From Methylacidiphilum caldifontis (lineage in GTDB: Bacteria; Verrucomicrobiota; Verrucomicrobiia; Methylacidiphilales; Methylacidiphilaceae), in NCBI RefSeq assembly GCF_017310505.1, contig NZ_CP065957.1:2190699-2254698 (forward strand): 64,000 bases of DNA, in the 5' to 3' direction. The notes below the pieces were generated by a model. It had not been told where the DNA came from. It saw only the letters and a list, made by a program, of their open reading frames with translations, and did no database searches. A program made the position numbers and the translations under genes. This document shows, one piece after another, positions 27,479 to 35,694 of the stretch (the first letter of the stretch is position 1; the number at the start of each line of letters is the position of its first letter).

Positions 27479-28864
27479 ATGTTATCTAACCCTCTAAAGA
27501 GAAGTTCAAGGCGTCGGGGAAAAAAGGTCAAATTTTTTTGGTTCTTTGTTGTTCTCTTTGTGACATATCCCTTATCTGTTGGCCATTCTACTTCATTTGC
27601 CGATGGAAAGAGGGAAACGGATTATGTGAAGCTTTTTCATGAGGCAAAGATAGAAGAAGCAGCTCAAGTGGCTCGCTGGCAGCTCTTGCAAAATCCAGAA
27701 GATGGGAGAGCATGGAAAACCCTTGGATGGATCGAATTAATGAAAAACCATCTTGAAGAAGCACAATATGCCCTTCAGAAAGGACTTAAAGCTAATCCCG
27801 ATGATACGGAAATGAAGAGGCTCTTAGCCATCTGTTTTTATAGAGAAAATAACCTAGAACAGTCTGCCGAGCTCTTAGATGAAATTAAAGAAAAATGGAC
27901 AGCCAATCTTTTAAGGCATTTAGAACCTAAAGCCTTTGACATCCAGGGAGATTTTTCTTATGTCAAGCTCAATGAATCTAATCCTTTTGTCGTTATTCCT
28001 GTAACTATTTGTAATAAAACGGTACCTCTTTTTTTAGATACTCGGGGGTCATTTACCGCCTTAGATAGGGATCTTTATGAAAAAATGAAAAAGATTAGGC
28101 TTCTGGATGTGATTGCCCTGCAATTTTGGTTCAATTTTGCTGGGAAATGGTCTATCCGGTCGCGAATAGGAACGTTCGATATGAAAGTTGGAAATTTAAA
28201 GATCGAAAATGTTCCTGTTTTATTGGCAAGATGGCAAGGAACATATCTTTTCCCTAGGCACGTTCCTCAGATTGTCCATGGCGTATTAGGAACCGATTGG
28301 ATGAGGCAGTTTAATATCACGATAGATTATCCCCAAAAAGTGCTTTTGCTGCGAAAAAAAGAAAGCCTTTCAGAAAATGCCAACGTGGACAAAGAGGGTG
28401 AGCAGACAACAAAAATTCCCTTTTATTTAACTCCAGGAGGACAAATCGTTATCGAGGGGAAAATCAACGATCAAGGGGGGAACTTTTTTTTGATTGACAC
28501 CCTGAGTGTGGGCAGAGCATTTAGCTGTTCAGAATGGATAATCCATAAATATCATTTGGCTCGTTATGGAGGATGGATTATTGGTCAAAGACGGGGATCG
28601 ATGTATCCTCATGTTTATGCGGTTATTCCCAAAATCCAGATCGGGAATATCATAAGGGAAAATGTTCCCGCAAGTATAGGAAAGAACTATGATTTTCCTC
28701 CATCGATTGATCATAAACAGGGATTTCCAATAGGGGTAATAGTGGGTAATGGGTTTTTCAAGTCTTTCGAGGTCACTTTCGATTTCCAGAAAATGGAGCT
28801 GGTATTGAAATCCAAAAAGACAGTAGAGGAAAAATCAGAAAATCCTTTGGCCTTAAAACAGTAA
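27479..28864 (+). CDS. TPR protein with two aspartyl-protease-like (retropepsin) domains
   Basis: 461 residues: a signal or anchor region (about 18-38), two or three TPR-like repeats (about 48-140) and two retropepsin-type domains. The first has LFLDTRGS at 185-192 and ends in HGVLGTDWMRQFNITIDYP. The second has FLIDTLSVG at 337-345 and ends in GVIVGNGFFKSFEVTFDFQ. Both domains keep the flap and strand pattern of periplasmic retropepsin-like proteins, but the catalytic Asp-Thr-Gly is DTR in the first and DTL in the second. This may be a structural or binding protein rather than a protease. It follows the barrel-like gene. Confidence 0.65.
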   Translation: MLSNPLKRSSRRRGKKVKFFWFFVVLFVTYPLSVGHSTSFADGKRETDYVKLFHEAKIEEAAQVARWQLLQNPEDGRAWKTLGWIELMKNHLEEAQYALQKGLKANPDDTEMKRLLAICFYRENNLEQSAELLDEIKEKWTANLLRHLEPKAFDIQGDFSYVKLNESNPFVVIPVTICNKTVPLFLDTRGSFTALDRDLYEKMKKIRLLDVIALQFWFNFAGKWSIRSRIGTFDMKVGNLKIENVPVLLARWQGTYLFPRHVPQIVHGVLGTDWMRQFNITIDYPQKVLLLRKKESLSENANVDKEGEQTTKIPFYLTPGGQIVIEGKINDQGGNFFLIDTLSVGRAFSCSEWIIHKYHLARYGGWIIGQRRGSMYPHVYAVIPKIQIGNIIRENVPASIGKNYDFPPSIDHKQGFPIGVIVGNGFFKSFEVTFDFQKMELVLKSKKTVEEKSENPLALKQ

Positions 28865-28926
28865 GGCACTCATCCTAGCCAAAGTAAAACTTATAATTGT
28901 CTATTTTTGATTAACCCCTTTTCCAC

Positions 28927-29877
28927 CTATTTTTTCCAACAAAAAGCCAAGAGAGTAAAAAGTAAAGGAAGATAGGCAATGGAAGAAAAAAAGAGGATGC
29001 GTGCCGTCTTTAAATCTCCACGAAGATGAAATAGACAGGCAGAACTGAAAAATAATAGACCAAGAATAAGCGATCCACCCAGGTATGTTGGGCTAGCATG
29101 TCCCGTGAAATAAGGCAAAGTGGAAACGGACAATAACAAAAAGGAAAAAATGAGACTTTGCAGAGTTAATTTTTTCCCTGTAGAGTCAACCACGACGAGC
29201 ATTTTGAAACCAGCTTTCTTGTAATCATTCCTATAGATCCATGCGATGGCATAAAAATGGGGCATTTGCCATAAAAATAGAATGCTAAAAAGAAACAAAG
29301 GAGTGAAACGAACTAAATGCTCATCCTGAGCAGCATAACCAATGACGGGTGGAAGAGCTCCAGATACTGCTCCAATCCATGTATTCCATGGGCTGATGCG
29401 TTTGAAAGGAGTGTAAATCGCAACATAGCTAATTAGACTGAAAAGGGCAACGGAAGCAGCCACAAGATTAGAAAAATTCCAGAGATAAAGGAAACCGACC
29501 AGGGCTCCAATTATAGAGGTTATCGTCGCTTCGATAGCATCGATACGTTGTGCAGGAATAGGCCTATCTTTTGTTCGTGACATTTGGCTATCATGGCGCC
29601 TTTCAAGCACTTCATTGAGGACGGCTGCAGAAGCTGCTACAAGGCCAGTTCCTACCAGGACATGGATCGCTTTAGCCAAATCAAGGGGTCCTACCGGGGC
29701 CAATACAAAACCAAAGAAAGTAGTCGTAAGGACTAAAAGGGTGAGACGAAACTTGATGAGTTGTGCGATGTCCCCAACTAGTGAGTAGGAATGTGGGCGG
29801 GGAGTGGATAAGAAAGTCGGAAAATTTTCTATTTTTTCACAGCCTCTTTTTGATTCGTTATCTTTATGGGTATTCAT
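28927..29877 (-). CDS. ctaB: Protohaem IX farnesyltransferase (haem O synthase)
   Basis: 316 residues of the UbiA prenyltransferase family with about eight membrane helices. The prenyl-diphosphate site appears as NEVLERRHDSQMSRTKDRP, with the second Asp/Glu-rich region around YRNDYKKAGF. It attaches a farnesyl group to haem B, giving haem O. It follows ctaA by 24 bp on the same strand; together they make haem A for an aa3-type terminal oxidase. No oxidase subunit genes are in the window. Confidence 0.93.
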   Translation of the reverse strand: MNTHKDNESKRGCEKIENFPTFLSTPRPHSYSLVGDIAQLIKFRLTLLVLTTTFFGFVLAPVGPLDLAKAIHVLVGTGLVAASAAVLNEVLERRHDSQMSRTKDRPIPAQRIDAIEATITSIIGALVGFLYLWNFSNLVAASVALFSLISYVAIYTPFKRISPWNTWIGAVSGALPPVIGYAAQDEHLVRFTPLFLFSILFLWQMPHFYAIAWIYRNDYKKAGFKMLVVVDSTGKKLTLQSLIFSFLLLSVSTLPYFTGHASPTYLGGSLILGLLFFSSACLFHLRGDLKTARILFFSSIAYLPLLFTLLAFCWKK

Positions 29878-29901
29878 AACAAAACAAAACGCTATTCCTT
29901 G

Positions 29902-30957
29902 TCAGTTCTTCGGGTTTGAATAAGGAGAAGAAGGATAGAACGGTATTTCTAACTCTTTTTGCTTGGCTTTTAAAAGCCATTCTTTCCTATAAAGCAAAGT
30001 TGTCGCAAGGGAGGATAACAGCAATATAAGAGCTCCAACTACCACGTGCGTAGTCGTAATGAAATTTTCTTTTCCACTCCAGATTACAAAAGCACCCAAT
30101 GCAATTTGCAAGCCAACAAGGAGAAGTAATAATCGGGTTATAAAGAAAATGGTATCCTTTTTTTCCCTTTTTTTAATGGAGAAAAACAAAAAGAGGCCGA
30201 GTAGAAAAATGATTAATGCGCTAAATCGATGTGCCAGTTGCAGATGAATCTGGACAAGAGTAGTCGGGGGCAGTCCTATAGCCTCCCTTTTTGTATTTAT
30301 CTTTGAAAGTTCTTCAGCGGTGATATGGGGAAAAATTTGTCCATAAGCTAGCGGGAAATCGGTGATCGAAAGACCAAGATGGGCATGGCGCATAGCCGCT
30401 CCAAGCAGAAGCTGGATATATATAACCACTGAAAGGATTAAAAATAAAAGGGGTACTGTTTTGTTGTTATGGGCTTTGTAAGAAGGCTCATCGAGGTTAT
30501 CGAGAATCCAAAATCTAGAGGTCGCTAACCATATGAGGCCTATAAGGACTAAAAAACCTTGGGCAAGAGCAGCATGAATAATTCCAATCTGATCTTTCAT
30601 CCATACCACTCTTAGCCCCCCTAATACTCCTTGCAAAACAACAAGCAGAAGAGCCGCAGTTCCTGCTGTTTTAAGCCACATTCTTTTTTCTTTAAATAAG
30701 ATCAACAAAAATAGAACGATCGTCATCAACCCAACGGCTGAAGCCACAAGCCTATGGCTATGTTCATAAAAAACTCCTCCAATCCAACGTGAAAAGGGAA
30801 AACTAAACATGTTATAGCCAAAAGTTGTTGGCCAATCAGGCACAGCCATTCCGGAGTTGGTGGTCGTAACCATAGCTCCAACCGCTATGAGTAAAAGTAC
30901 AAAAAAAGTAAGAATCGCTGAAAAGATGTTTACACTACTCTTTTTCACATTTCCCAT
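29902..30957 (-). CDS. ctaA: Haem A synthase (CtaA/Cox15)
   Basis: 351 residues with eight membrane helices. The four or five conserved histidines of the haem-binding helices are visible: FYEHSHRLVA, IIHAALAQG, RHAHLGLSITDFP, LAHRFSAL and TTHVVVGAL. It oxidises the haem O methyl group to a formyl group. The start is ATG at 30957 or the GTG three codons later, which has a better-spaced AAAGG. It is divergent from the MoxR operon. Confidence 0.93.
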   Translation of the reverse strand: MGNVKKSSVNIFSAILTFFVLLLIAVGAMVTTTNSGMAVPDWPTTFGYNMFSFPFSRWIGGVFYEHSHRLVASAVGLMTIVLFLLILFKEKRMWLKTAGTAALLLVVLQGVLGGLRVVWMKDQIGIIHAALAQGFLVLIGLIWLATSRFWILDNLDEPSYKAHNNKTVPLLFLILSVVIYIQLLLGAAMRHAHLGLSITDFPLAYGQIFPHITAEELSKINTKREAIGLPPTTLVQIHLQLAHRFSALIIFLLGLFLFFSIKKREKKDTIFFITRLLLLLVGLQIALGAFVIWSGKENFITTTHVVVGALILLLSSLATTLLYRKEWLLKAKQKELEIPFYPSSPYSNPKN

Positions 30958-31031
30958 CCTTTTATAATGATTTAATGCTCTAGAAAGAGGTTGATTTCAT
31001 TAATTTTTTTGACGGAACTTTTCTTAATTAA

Positions 31032-31087
31032 GACTCTTATTTTACTATAGTCTTTTTAAGTTAGACTTCCTAGAAAAAGTAAGAGTC
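31032..31087. repeat. Extended inverted repeat between ctaA and moxR
   Basis: GACTCTTA at 31032-31039 pairs exactly with TAAGAGTC at 31080-31087, and the T/A-rich bases inside continue the stem with one mismatch. A second inner pair, AGTCT (31049-31053) and AGACT (31063-31067), nests within. The structure lies in the 212-bp gap between divergent genes, so it could be an operator, a leader hairpin or a small repeat element. The rest of that gap is A+T-rich with no gene. Confidence 0.5.
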
Positions 31088-31169
31088 CGATTGGATTAAC
31101 TATACACCAATTTTTACAGACTGGGTTATAAAACTCTTTTGATTGTAAAGGGATTGTCCGTTAAGTTAG

Positions 31170-32165
31170 ATGAATTGTATGACAAGAGGACAAGAGTGGG
31201 CTGAAAGAGTATCGTCGGAAATTAAAAAGGCGGTCATTGGGCAGGAAGTCATTATTGAACGGCTCTTAATTGGTTTGCTTACGGGGGGGCATATTTTGAT
31301 CGAAGGTATGCCGGGCTTAGCAAAAACGCTTCTTGTTAAAACGATAGCTAAAGCTGTAGGTCTAAAATTCGAGCGGATTCAATTTACTCCGGATCTCCTA
31401 CCGAGTGATGTGGTAGGAACGATGATCTTTCAACCTAAAGAAGGTCGTTTTTCGCCTCATCTTGGACCTATTTTTGCCAACCTGGTATTGGCCGATGAAA
31501 TAAATAGGGCACCGGCTAAAGTGCAAAGTGCTTTACTTGAGGCCATGCAGGAAAAACAGGTAACCATTGGGGGGACATCGCATAGGCTTCCTGATCCCTT
31601 TCTTGTTATGGCAACTCAAAATCCAATCGAACAGGAAGGGACCTATCCTTTGCCTGAAGCGCAATCGGATCGATTTTTATTTAAACTCATCATCAATTAT
31701 CCCTCAGAGGAAGAAGAAAGAAAAATGCTGAGACTATGGGGAAAACTGACCGAAGAACCACAAATTAGTCCTGTTTCTTCTCCAGAGGAAATTCAGGAAC
31801 TTCGAAAAGAAATCGACAAGATTTTTGTCAGCCCCATTGCCGAATATTATATCCTTGCTTTGGTCAGGGAAACTCGAGAAATTGTAGGGATTCATGCTGA
31901 TGGAATCCAAAAACTCAGTTACGGTGCTTCTCCCAGGGCTTCTTTAGCCCTTTTTCAAGCGAGTCGTGCTCTTGCTTGGATTAGAGGATCGGATTTCCTA
32001 AGCCCCCAATTTATTCAAGAAGTCTATATTGATTGTTTGAGACACCGTGTGGGCTTGAGTTATGAGTCTGAAGCCGAAGGCAAAACCGTAGAAAATATAT
32101 TGGAAGAAATCCTTAAAAATACTTCTATTCCTACCGAAAATGTCGGAGAAATCAGCAGATCATAA
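31170..32165 (+). CDS. MoxR-family AAA+ ATPase
   Basis: 331 residues. Walker A GMPGLAKTLL, Walker B LVLADEINRAP, sensor 1 ATQNPIEQEG and a C-terminal lid with the sensor 2 region (YGASPRASLALFQASRALA). MoxR proteins act as chaperone-like ATPases that mature partner complexes, usually together with DUF58 and VWA proteins encoded next to them, exactly as here. Its 3' end overlaps the DUF58 gene by 26 bp. In methylotrophs one MoxR branch is linked to methanol dehydrogenase, but this three-gene context does not distinguish branches. Confidence 0.93.
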   Translation: MNCMTRGQEWAERVSSEIKKAVIGQEVIIERLLIGLLTGGHILIEGMPGLAKTLLVKTIAKAVGLKFERIQFTPDLLPSDVVGTMIFQPKEGRFSPHLGPIFANLVLADEINRAPAKVQSALLEAMQEKQVTIGGTSHRLPDPFLVMATQNPIEQEGTYPLPEAQSDRFLFKLIINYPSEEEERKMLRLWGKLTEEPQISPVSSPEEIQELRKEIDKIFVSPIAEYYILALVRETREIVGIHADGIQKLSYGASPRASLALFQASRALAWIRGSDFLSPQFIQEVYIDCLRHRVGLSYESEAEGKTVENILEEILKNTSIPTENVGEISRS

Positions 32166-33054
32166 TGTTTTTTCGAAAGAGAAGATCAAAGAAGCGGCGA
32201 GGCTTTTGCGTCGCATTGAATGGAAAGTCAAAAAATCCTCTACGCATCTTTTTTTGGGAGAATATCGATCTGTATTTAAAGGAAAAGGGAAAGAATTTGA
32301 TCAGGTCGTTGCGTATGAATTTGGAGATGACATAAGGGATATTGACTGGAATGTAACGGCTAGGCTAGGTGCTCTTTACAGGAAAAAATTTGTCGAAGAA
32401 CGGGAACTGATTTTAACCCTTGTTGTAGAAGATAGTCCTTCGCTGTTGTTTGGTTCGGGTAGCCTCACTAAAAGAGATGCGATAATGGAAATCGCCGGTT
32501 ATCTCTCGATTCTAGCAACGGGATTTTCACATCGGCTTTCCATTGTTCATGTGTTCCCGGGAGGCTATTTTTTTATGCCTCCGATGAAGGGAAAGAAAAA
32601 AATTTTATCGAGTATGGTCAAATTATTTTCTCTCGATCCTCCTTCATTATGGCCGATCAAATCGACTGAAATTCCGTGGTCTTTTTTATACCGAACACTG
32701 CCACGAAACTCGGTTGTTTTTTGGCTTGGAGACTTCCCGCGACGTCCTATATCCAGGGATTGGATCGCCCTCTCTGAACGGTTTGAAATTATAGGTTTTC
32801 GGGTAGAAGATCCGTGGGAATATGCATTACCTGAAAAGGAGAGGTTCTTAGCCTACGATCCAGTAGCTGGAAAGGTCGTTAAAGTGGATACGGCTAATTT
32901 GGATACCCAAAAAAGACAACAAAAATGGAGGTTAGAAAAAGAGAATTATTGGAAAAGTTTGTTTCCCAAAAGGTTTTCCCGGTGTTCCTTTATGTTAGGG
33001 ACCCCGATTTTTCCCAAATTTATGCAATTTTTTATTGAGAGATCGCTCGCTTAA
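32140..33054 (+). CDS. DUF58 domain protein
   Basis: 304 residues. It contains the DUF58 signature FGDDIRDIDWNVTARLGALYRK and a VWA-like core (LTLVVEDSPSLLFG, with a partial MIDAS). The gene overlaps moxR and is followed by the VWA gene after 5 bp, so the three form one transcription unit. The assumed role is as adaptor between the MoxR ATPase and a membrane VWA protein. No membrane helix is apparent. Confidence 0.9.
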   Translation: MSEKSADHNVFSKEKIKEAARLLRRIEWKVKKSSTHLFLGEYRSVFKGKGKEFDQVVAYEFGDDIRDIDWNVTARLGALYRKKFVEERELILTLVVEDSPSLLFGSGSLTKRDAIMEIAGYLSILATGFSHRLSIVHVFPGGYFFMPPMKGKKKILSSMVKLFSLDPPSLWPIKSTEIPWSFLYRTLPRNSVVFWLGDFPRRPISRDWIALSERFEIIGFRVEDPWEYALPEKERFLAYDPVAGKVVKVDTANLDTQKRQQKWRLEKENYWKSLFPKRFSRCSFMLGTPIFPKFMQFFIERSLA

Positions 33055-33059
33055 AGGTT

Positions 33060-34079
33060 TTGCTTTTAAAAAAAATGGTTGGTCATCTATCCTTTGCCTA
33101 TCCCTACTTCTTTTTGTTACTCCTGCTTGTCCCTGCAATCAGTCTTTTACGAAAGCGAAGGGTTCAGCAGCCCTTTTTATTCCCCTTTGCTTATGAATGG
33201 ATGGTTAAGAGAAACCAAAGAATAACCGATAGGCTTTCTCTGCTCTTTATTTACATAGCTTTTGTGTTCTTTATCATTGCACTGGCAAGACCCCAAGAGG
33301 AAAAGGGCAAAGTTCCTCTAAGAAAAGAGGGATATGATATCATGCTTGTGCTTGATATTTCCGGTAGCATGCTTGCCGAAGACTATGAAATTGATCAAAA
33401 GATGGTTAGCCGGTTGGACATTGTTTTGGAAGTCGTTAAGACTTTTTTAGATAAAAGAACAACTGATCGGATTGGCTTGATTGCTTTTGCGGGAAGAGCT
33501 TACACGGTTTGTCCATTAACTTTTGATCATAGTTGGTTGAAGCGCAAAATTGATCAATTGCAGGCGGGGACTATCGAAGATGGCACGGCTATTGGGGATG
33601 CCTTGGGCTTGGCTTTAAGTCGGCTTGAAGGAAAGCGGGAATTAGAAGGGAGAAAAAAAATCGGTTCTTTTTTGATCCTGTTGACAGATGGGGCCAATAA
33701 CTGCGGAAATCTTACCCCACTGGAGGCTGCACAATTGGCTGCCAATGCTTCTGTTCCTATTTTTACCATTGGTGCAGGGATCAATGGAGAGGTAATGATG
33801 CCTGTAATGGACGAAGAAAGGAGAAAGATCGGCAGTCAAACCGTGGTTTCTGAAGTCGATGAAGAACTTTTACGTAAGATAGCTCAACTGACGGGTGGAG
33901 AATATTTCAGGGCCACTGATAGCAATGCGATTGTTTCGGCTTTTCAGGCTATTGATGCCCAGAAAAAGCTCCCTTTTGAGCCCGTAGTGGTGACCAAGAA
34001 AGAAGAGCTTTTTGCCGGGTTTTTAGCAATTGGGCTTTTTTTTTGGTTGTTAGCCTTTATCTTTTCAAAAAGGACATAA
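33060..34079 (+). CDS. VWA-domain membrane protein (BatA-like)
   Basis: 339 residues: two N-terminal hydrophobic helices (about 15-30 and 62-80), a von Willebrand A domain with the intact MIDAS (VLDISGSMLAED at about 95-106, later ILLTDGANNCG) and one C-terminal membrane helix (about 317-335). This is the BatA layout. The first codon may be TTG at 33060 or the ATG at 33075; neither has a clear ribosome-binding site. In other bacteria further VWA, TPR and BatD-type genes follow. Here the operon stops and a mobile element begins within about 6 bp of the stop codon. Confidence 0.9.
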   Translation: MLLKKMVGHLSFAYPYFFLLLLLVPAISLLRKRRVQQPFLFPFAYEWMVKRNQRITDRLSLLFIYIAFVFFIIALARPQEEKGKVPLRKEGYDIMLVLDISGSMLAEDYEIDQKMVSRLDIVLEVVKTFLDKRTTDRIGLIAFAGRAYTVCPLTFDHSWLKRKIDQLQAGTIEDGTAIGDALGLALSRLEGKRELEGRKKIGSFLILLTDGANNCGNLTPLEAAQLAANASVPIFTIGAGINGEVMMPVMDEERRKIGSQTVVSEVDEELLRKIAQLTGGEYFRATDSNAIVSAFQAIDAQKKLPFEPVVVTKKEELFAGFLAIGLFFWLLAFIFSKRT

Positions 34080-34091
34080 AAGATATGAACT

Positions 34092-34141
34092 ACTCCCGCC
34101 AACCTGATGGTATAGCGTGAGTTTCGCGCTTCTACGGGAGT
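34092..34141 (-). ncRNA. Right-end hairpin / possible omega-RNA scaffold end of the TnpB element
   Basis: ACTCCCG at 34092-34098 is the exact inverse of CGGGAGT at 34135-34141, and the span covers the tnpB stop codon (34132-34134). In IS605-type elements the guide (omega) RNA ends at this right end, overlapping the 3' end of tnpB, and the bases beyond it act as guide. Here those flanking bases are the end of the VWA gene. The RNA itself is an inference. Confidence 0.35.
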
Positions 34142-35204
34142 GCCGGGTTGCCTCGAAGGCTTGCCGGTCTTACCTCCCTCAACGCCTTGGCCGGTTCCCG
34201 GCCACCAATCTGTTTCATGACCCAGCTCAAAAGCAGCTTGGCGGCGTTCTCATCACCTGAACAAGATGCGCCACAAGGACAATCATGCCAGCGCTGCGAC
34301 AAGGGCTTTTTCTGCAGCCTGCCGCACAGCTGTCAGCGCTGGCTGGGCTTATGCTTGCGGCTATCCGCCTCCATCGCCCAGCCACCAGCCTCTTGCGCTT
34401 TGTACCTGAGCATCTGATGGAGCATGCCGCCTGCGGCACCTTTTCATGCAACCTGCCCAAAAGGGCGTATTCCTTCCTCAGACGGTTGGAGAGGGGAAAG
34501 CCTTTCATCTTGCCGCTGGCCTTTTTCACCGCTTTCTCCTTGCGGCAGATGCGATTTTGTACGGCGCCGATTCGTTCTAGAGAGCGCTGCAAATGCCGGG
34601 GATTTTCGATCCGCTCCACCCCTTCCGGCGTGGCCAGTGTGGCGAACGTTTCCACACCCCAATCCAGGCCACCGATCCGTTCCCCATGTAATCTCTCGGG
34701 CTCGCACTCCACCGTAACCGAGGCGTACCATGTGCCGCGGCGGTGCAGAATCTCGCAGGTTTTGGGTGCGCCAACCCTCCGGGCCTTGCCTCGGATGCGC
34801 AGCTCGCCAACGCCAGAGAGGCGCAACTTGCCGTGTTTCATCCCAGGACCGGCAAGCAAGCGCTAGCCATCTCCGTGGGTCTTGTAACCCCATCCTTTGA
34901 AACGATGCAGCGGCTTGAAGCGGGGAAACCCCGGCTCCTCACCGTTCTTCACCCGGCCGAAGAAGTGCCGGAAGGCTAGATCCAGGCGCTTTAACGTCAG
35001 CTGTTCGGATTGGGCGTTGACCGACCGAAGCAAGGGCGATTGGGCCAGCCAGTCGGTCAATGCTTTGCACTGATCGAAGAAAGACAGGGATTTTTGCTGC
35101 TGAATCCAGCCCCTGCGGCGTTCATCCATCGCCGTGTTCCACAGCAGGCAATGCACCCAGCGCAACCACTCCAGCGTCTTGATCTGGCGCAGGGTGGGAT
35201 ACAA
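34132..35204 (-). pseudogene. tnpB: tnpB remnant (RNA-guided nuclease of IS605 type), broken
   Basis: The frame begins near RLYPTLRQIKTLEW (TTG at 35204; a TAG lies three codons upstream of it, so the original start is lost). It runs through GFPRFKPLHRFKGW to an in-frame TAG at 34863-34865. It continues in the same phase with LRLSGVGELRI and the RuvC-I aspartate in GGLDWGVETFATLATPEG. After GRLHEKVP the frame shifts and a large piece is missing, including the RuvC-II glutamate region; the sequence resumes with MLHQMLRYKAQEAGG. A TGA replaces what should be a zinc-finger Cys (PSQR, stop, QLCGR). The end keeps the second Cys pair (CPCGASC) and the RuvC-III stretch GDENAAKLLL. It cannot encode an active protein. 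Confidence 0.85.
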
Positions 35205-35210
35205 TCGATA

Positions 35211-35606
35211 GGTCTATACTACTGTGTTTTCAAACTTCAATACCATTTGGTTCTTGTCACCAAGTACCGCCGCAAGTGCATCACCGCCTCCATGCTGGAA
35301 CGGCTGGAAGAGATTACCCGCAGCACCGTGGCCAAGTGGGGCGGAGAATTTCTGGAATTCAATGGAGAGGCCGATCATGTCCATTTCCTGTTGGAGCTGA
35401 CACCAAAAACCGCGCCCTCCGCTCTGGTCAACAACCTCAAGACCGTCACTTCCAGGCTGATCCGCAAGGAGTTCTCCAAGCATCTGCGGAAGTTCTATTG
35501 CCAAAAGCCTCTCTTCTGGAGCCACAGCTACTGCATCATCACCGTGGGTTGCGCCCCGCTTGCAGTCCTAAAACAATACATCGAGGGACAAAATAGGCCG
35601 GACTGA
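35211..35606 (+). CDS. tnpA: IS200-type Y1 (HUH) transposase TnpA, start uncertain
   Basis: About 130 residues that match the family from CVFKLQYHLVLVTKYRRK to the end. The HUH motif is DHVHFLLEL, and the catalytic tyrosine sits in LKQYIEGQNRPD after the conserved SYCIITVG helix region. These enzymes excise and insert single-stranded element DNA at hairpin ends. No ATG, GTG or TTG lies just before the conserved part. The frame is open upstream only because it crosses tnpB antisense, so the start may be mutated, and the gene could be inactive or use a rare codon. It is divergent from the tnpB remnant. Confidence 0.8.
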   Translation, partial: GLYYCVFKLQYHLVLVTKYRRKCITASMLERLEEITRSTVAKWGGEFLEFNGEADHVHFLLELTPKTAPSALVNNLKTVTSRLIRKEFSKHLRKFYCQKPLFWSHSYCIITVGCAPLAVLKQYIEGQNRPD

Positions 35607-35694
35607 TCGCCCTGACGGACGATAGCGCCGCTTCATCACCACCTCAATCGCCGCGCGATTATTGGTGGAGCACTGCGGCGTAGGCTCGGGTAGC

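Larger units (their letters stand above)
34085..35690. mobile_element. IS200/IS605-family element, decayed
   Basis: A 1.6-kb insert much richer in G+C than its surroundings (34141-34200 counts 40 of 60 bases G or C). It carries divergent tnpA (plus) and tnpB (minus) and lies exactly between two convergent host genes, whose stops are at 34079 and 35695. There are no terminal inverted repeats or target duplications, as expected for this family. In the tnpB direction the bases before the insert are CTTTGA, a plausible target tetra/pentanucleotide, and the other end reads GTAGTTCA. Exact borders are estimated to within about 5 bp. Confidence 0.8.

Noticed and set aside
34285..34866. Long plus-strand frames across the G+C-rich insert
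   Set aside because: They are antisense to the tnpB remnant; high G+C content keeps them open by removing stop codons.
35010..35210. N-terminal extension of tnpA back to an ATG at 35010
   Set aside because: This part is antisense to the tnpB N-terminus and has no similarity to TnpA, which starts near 35211.
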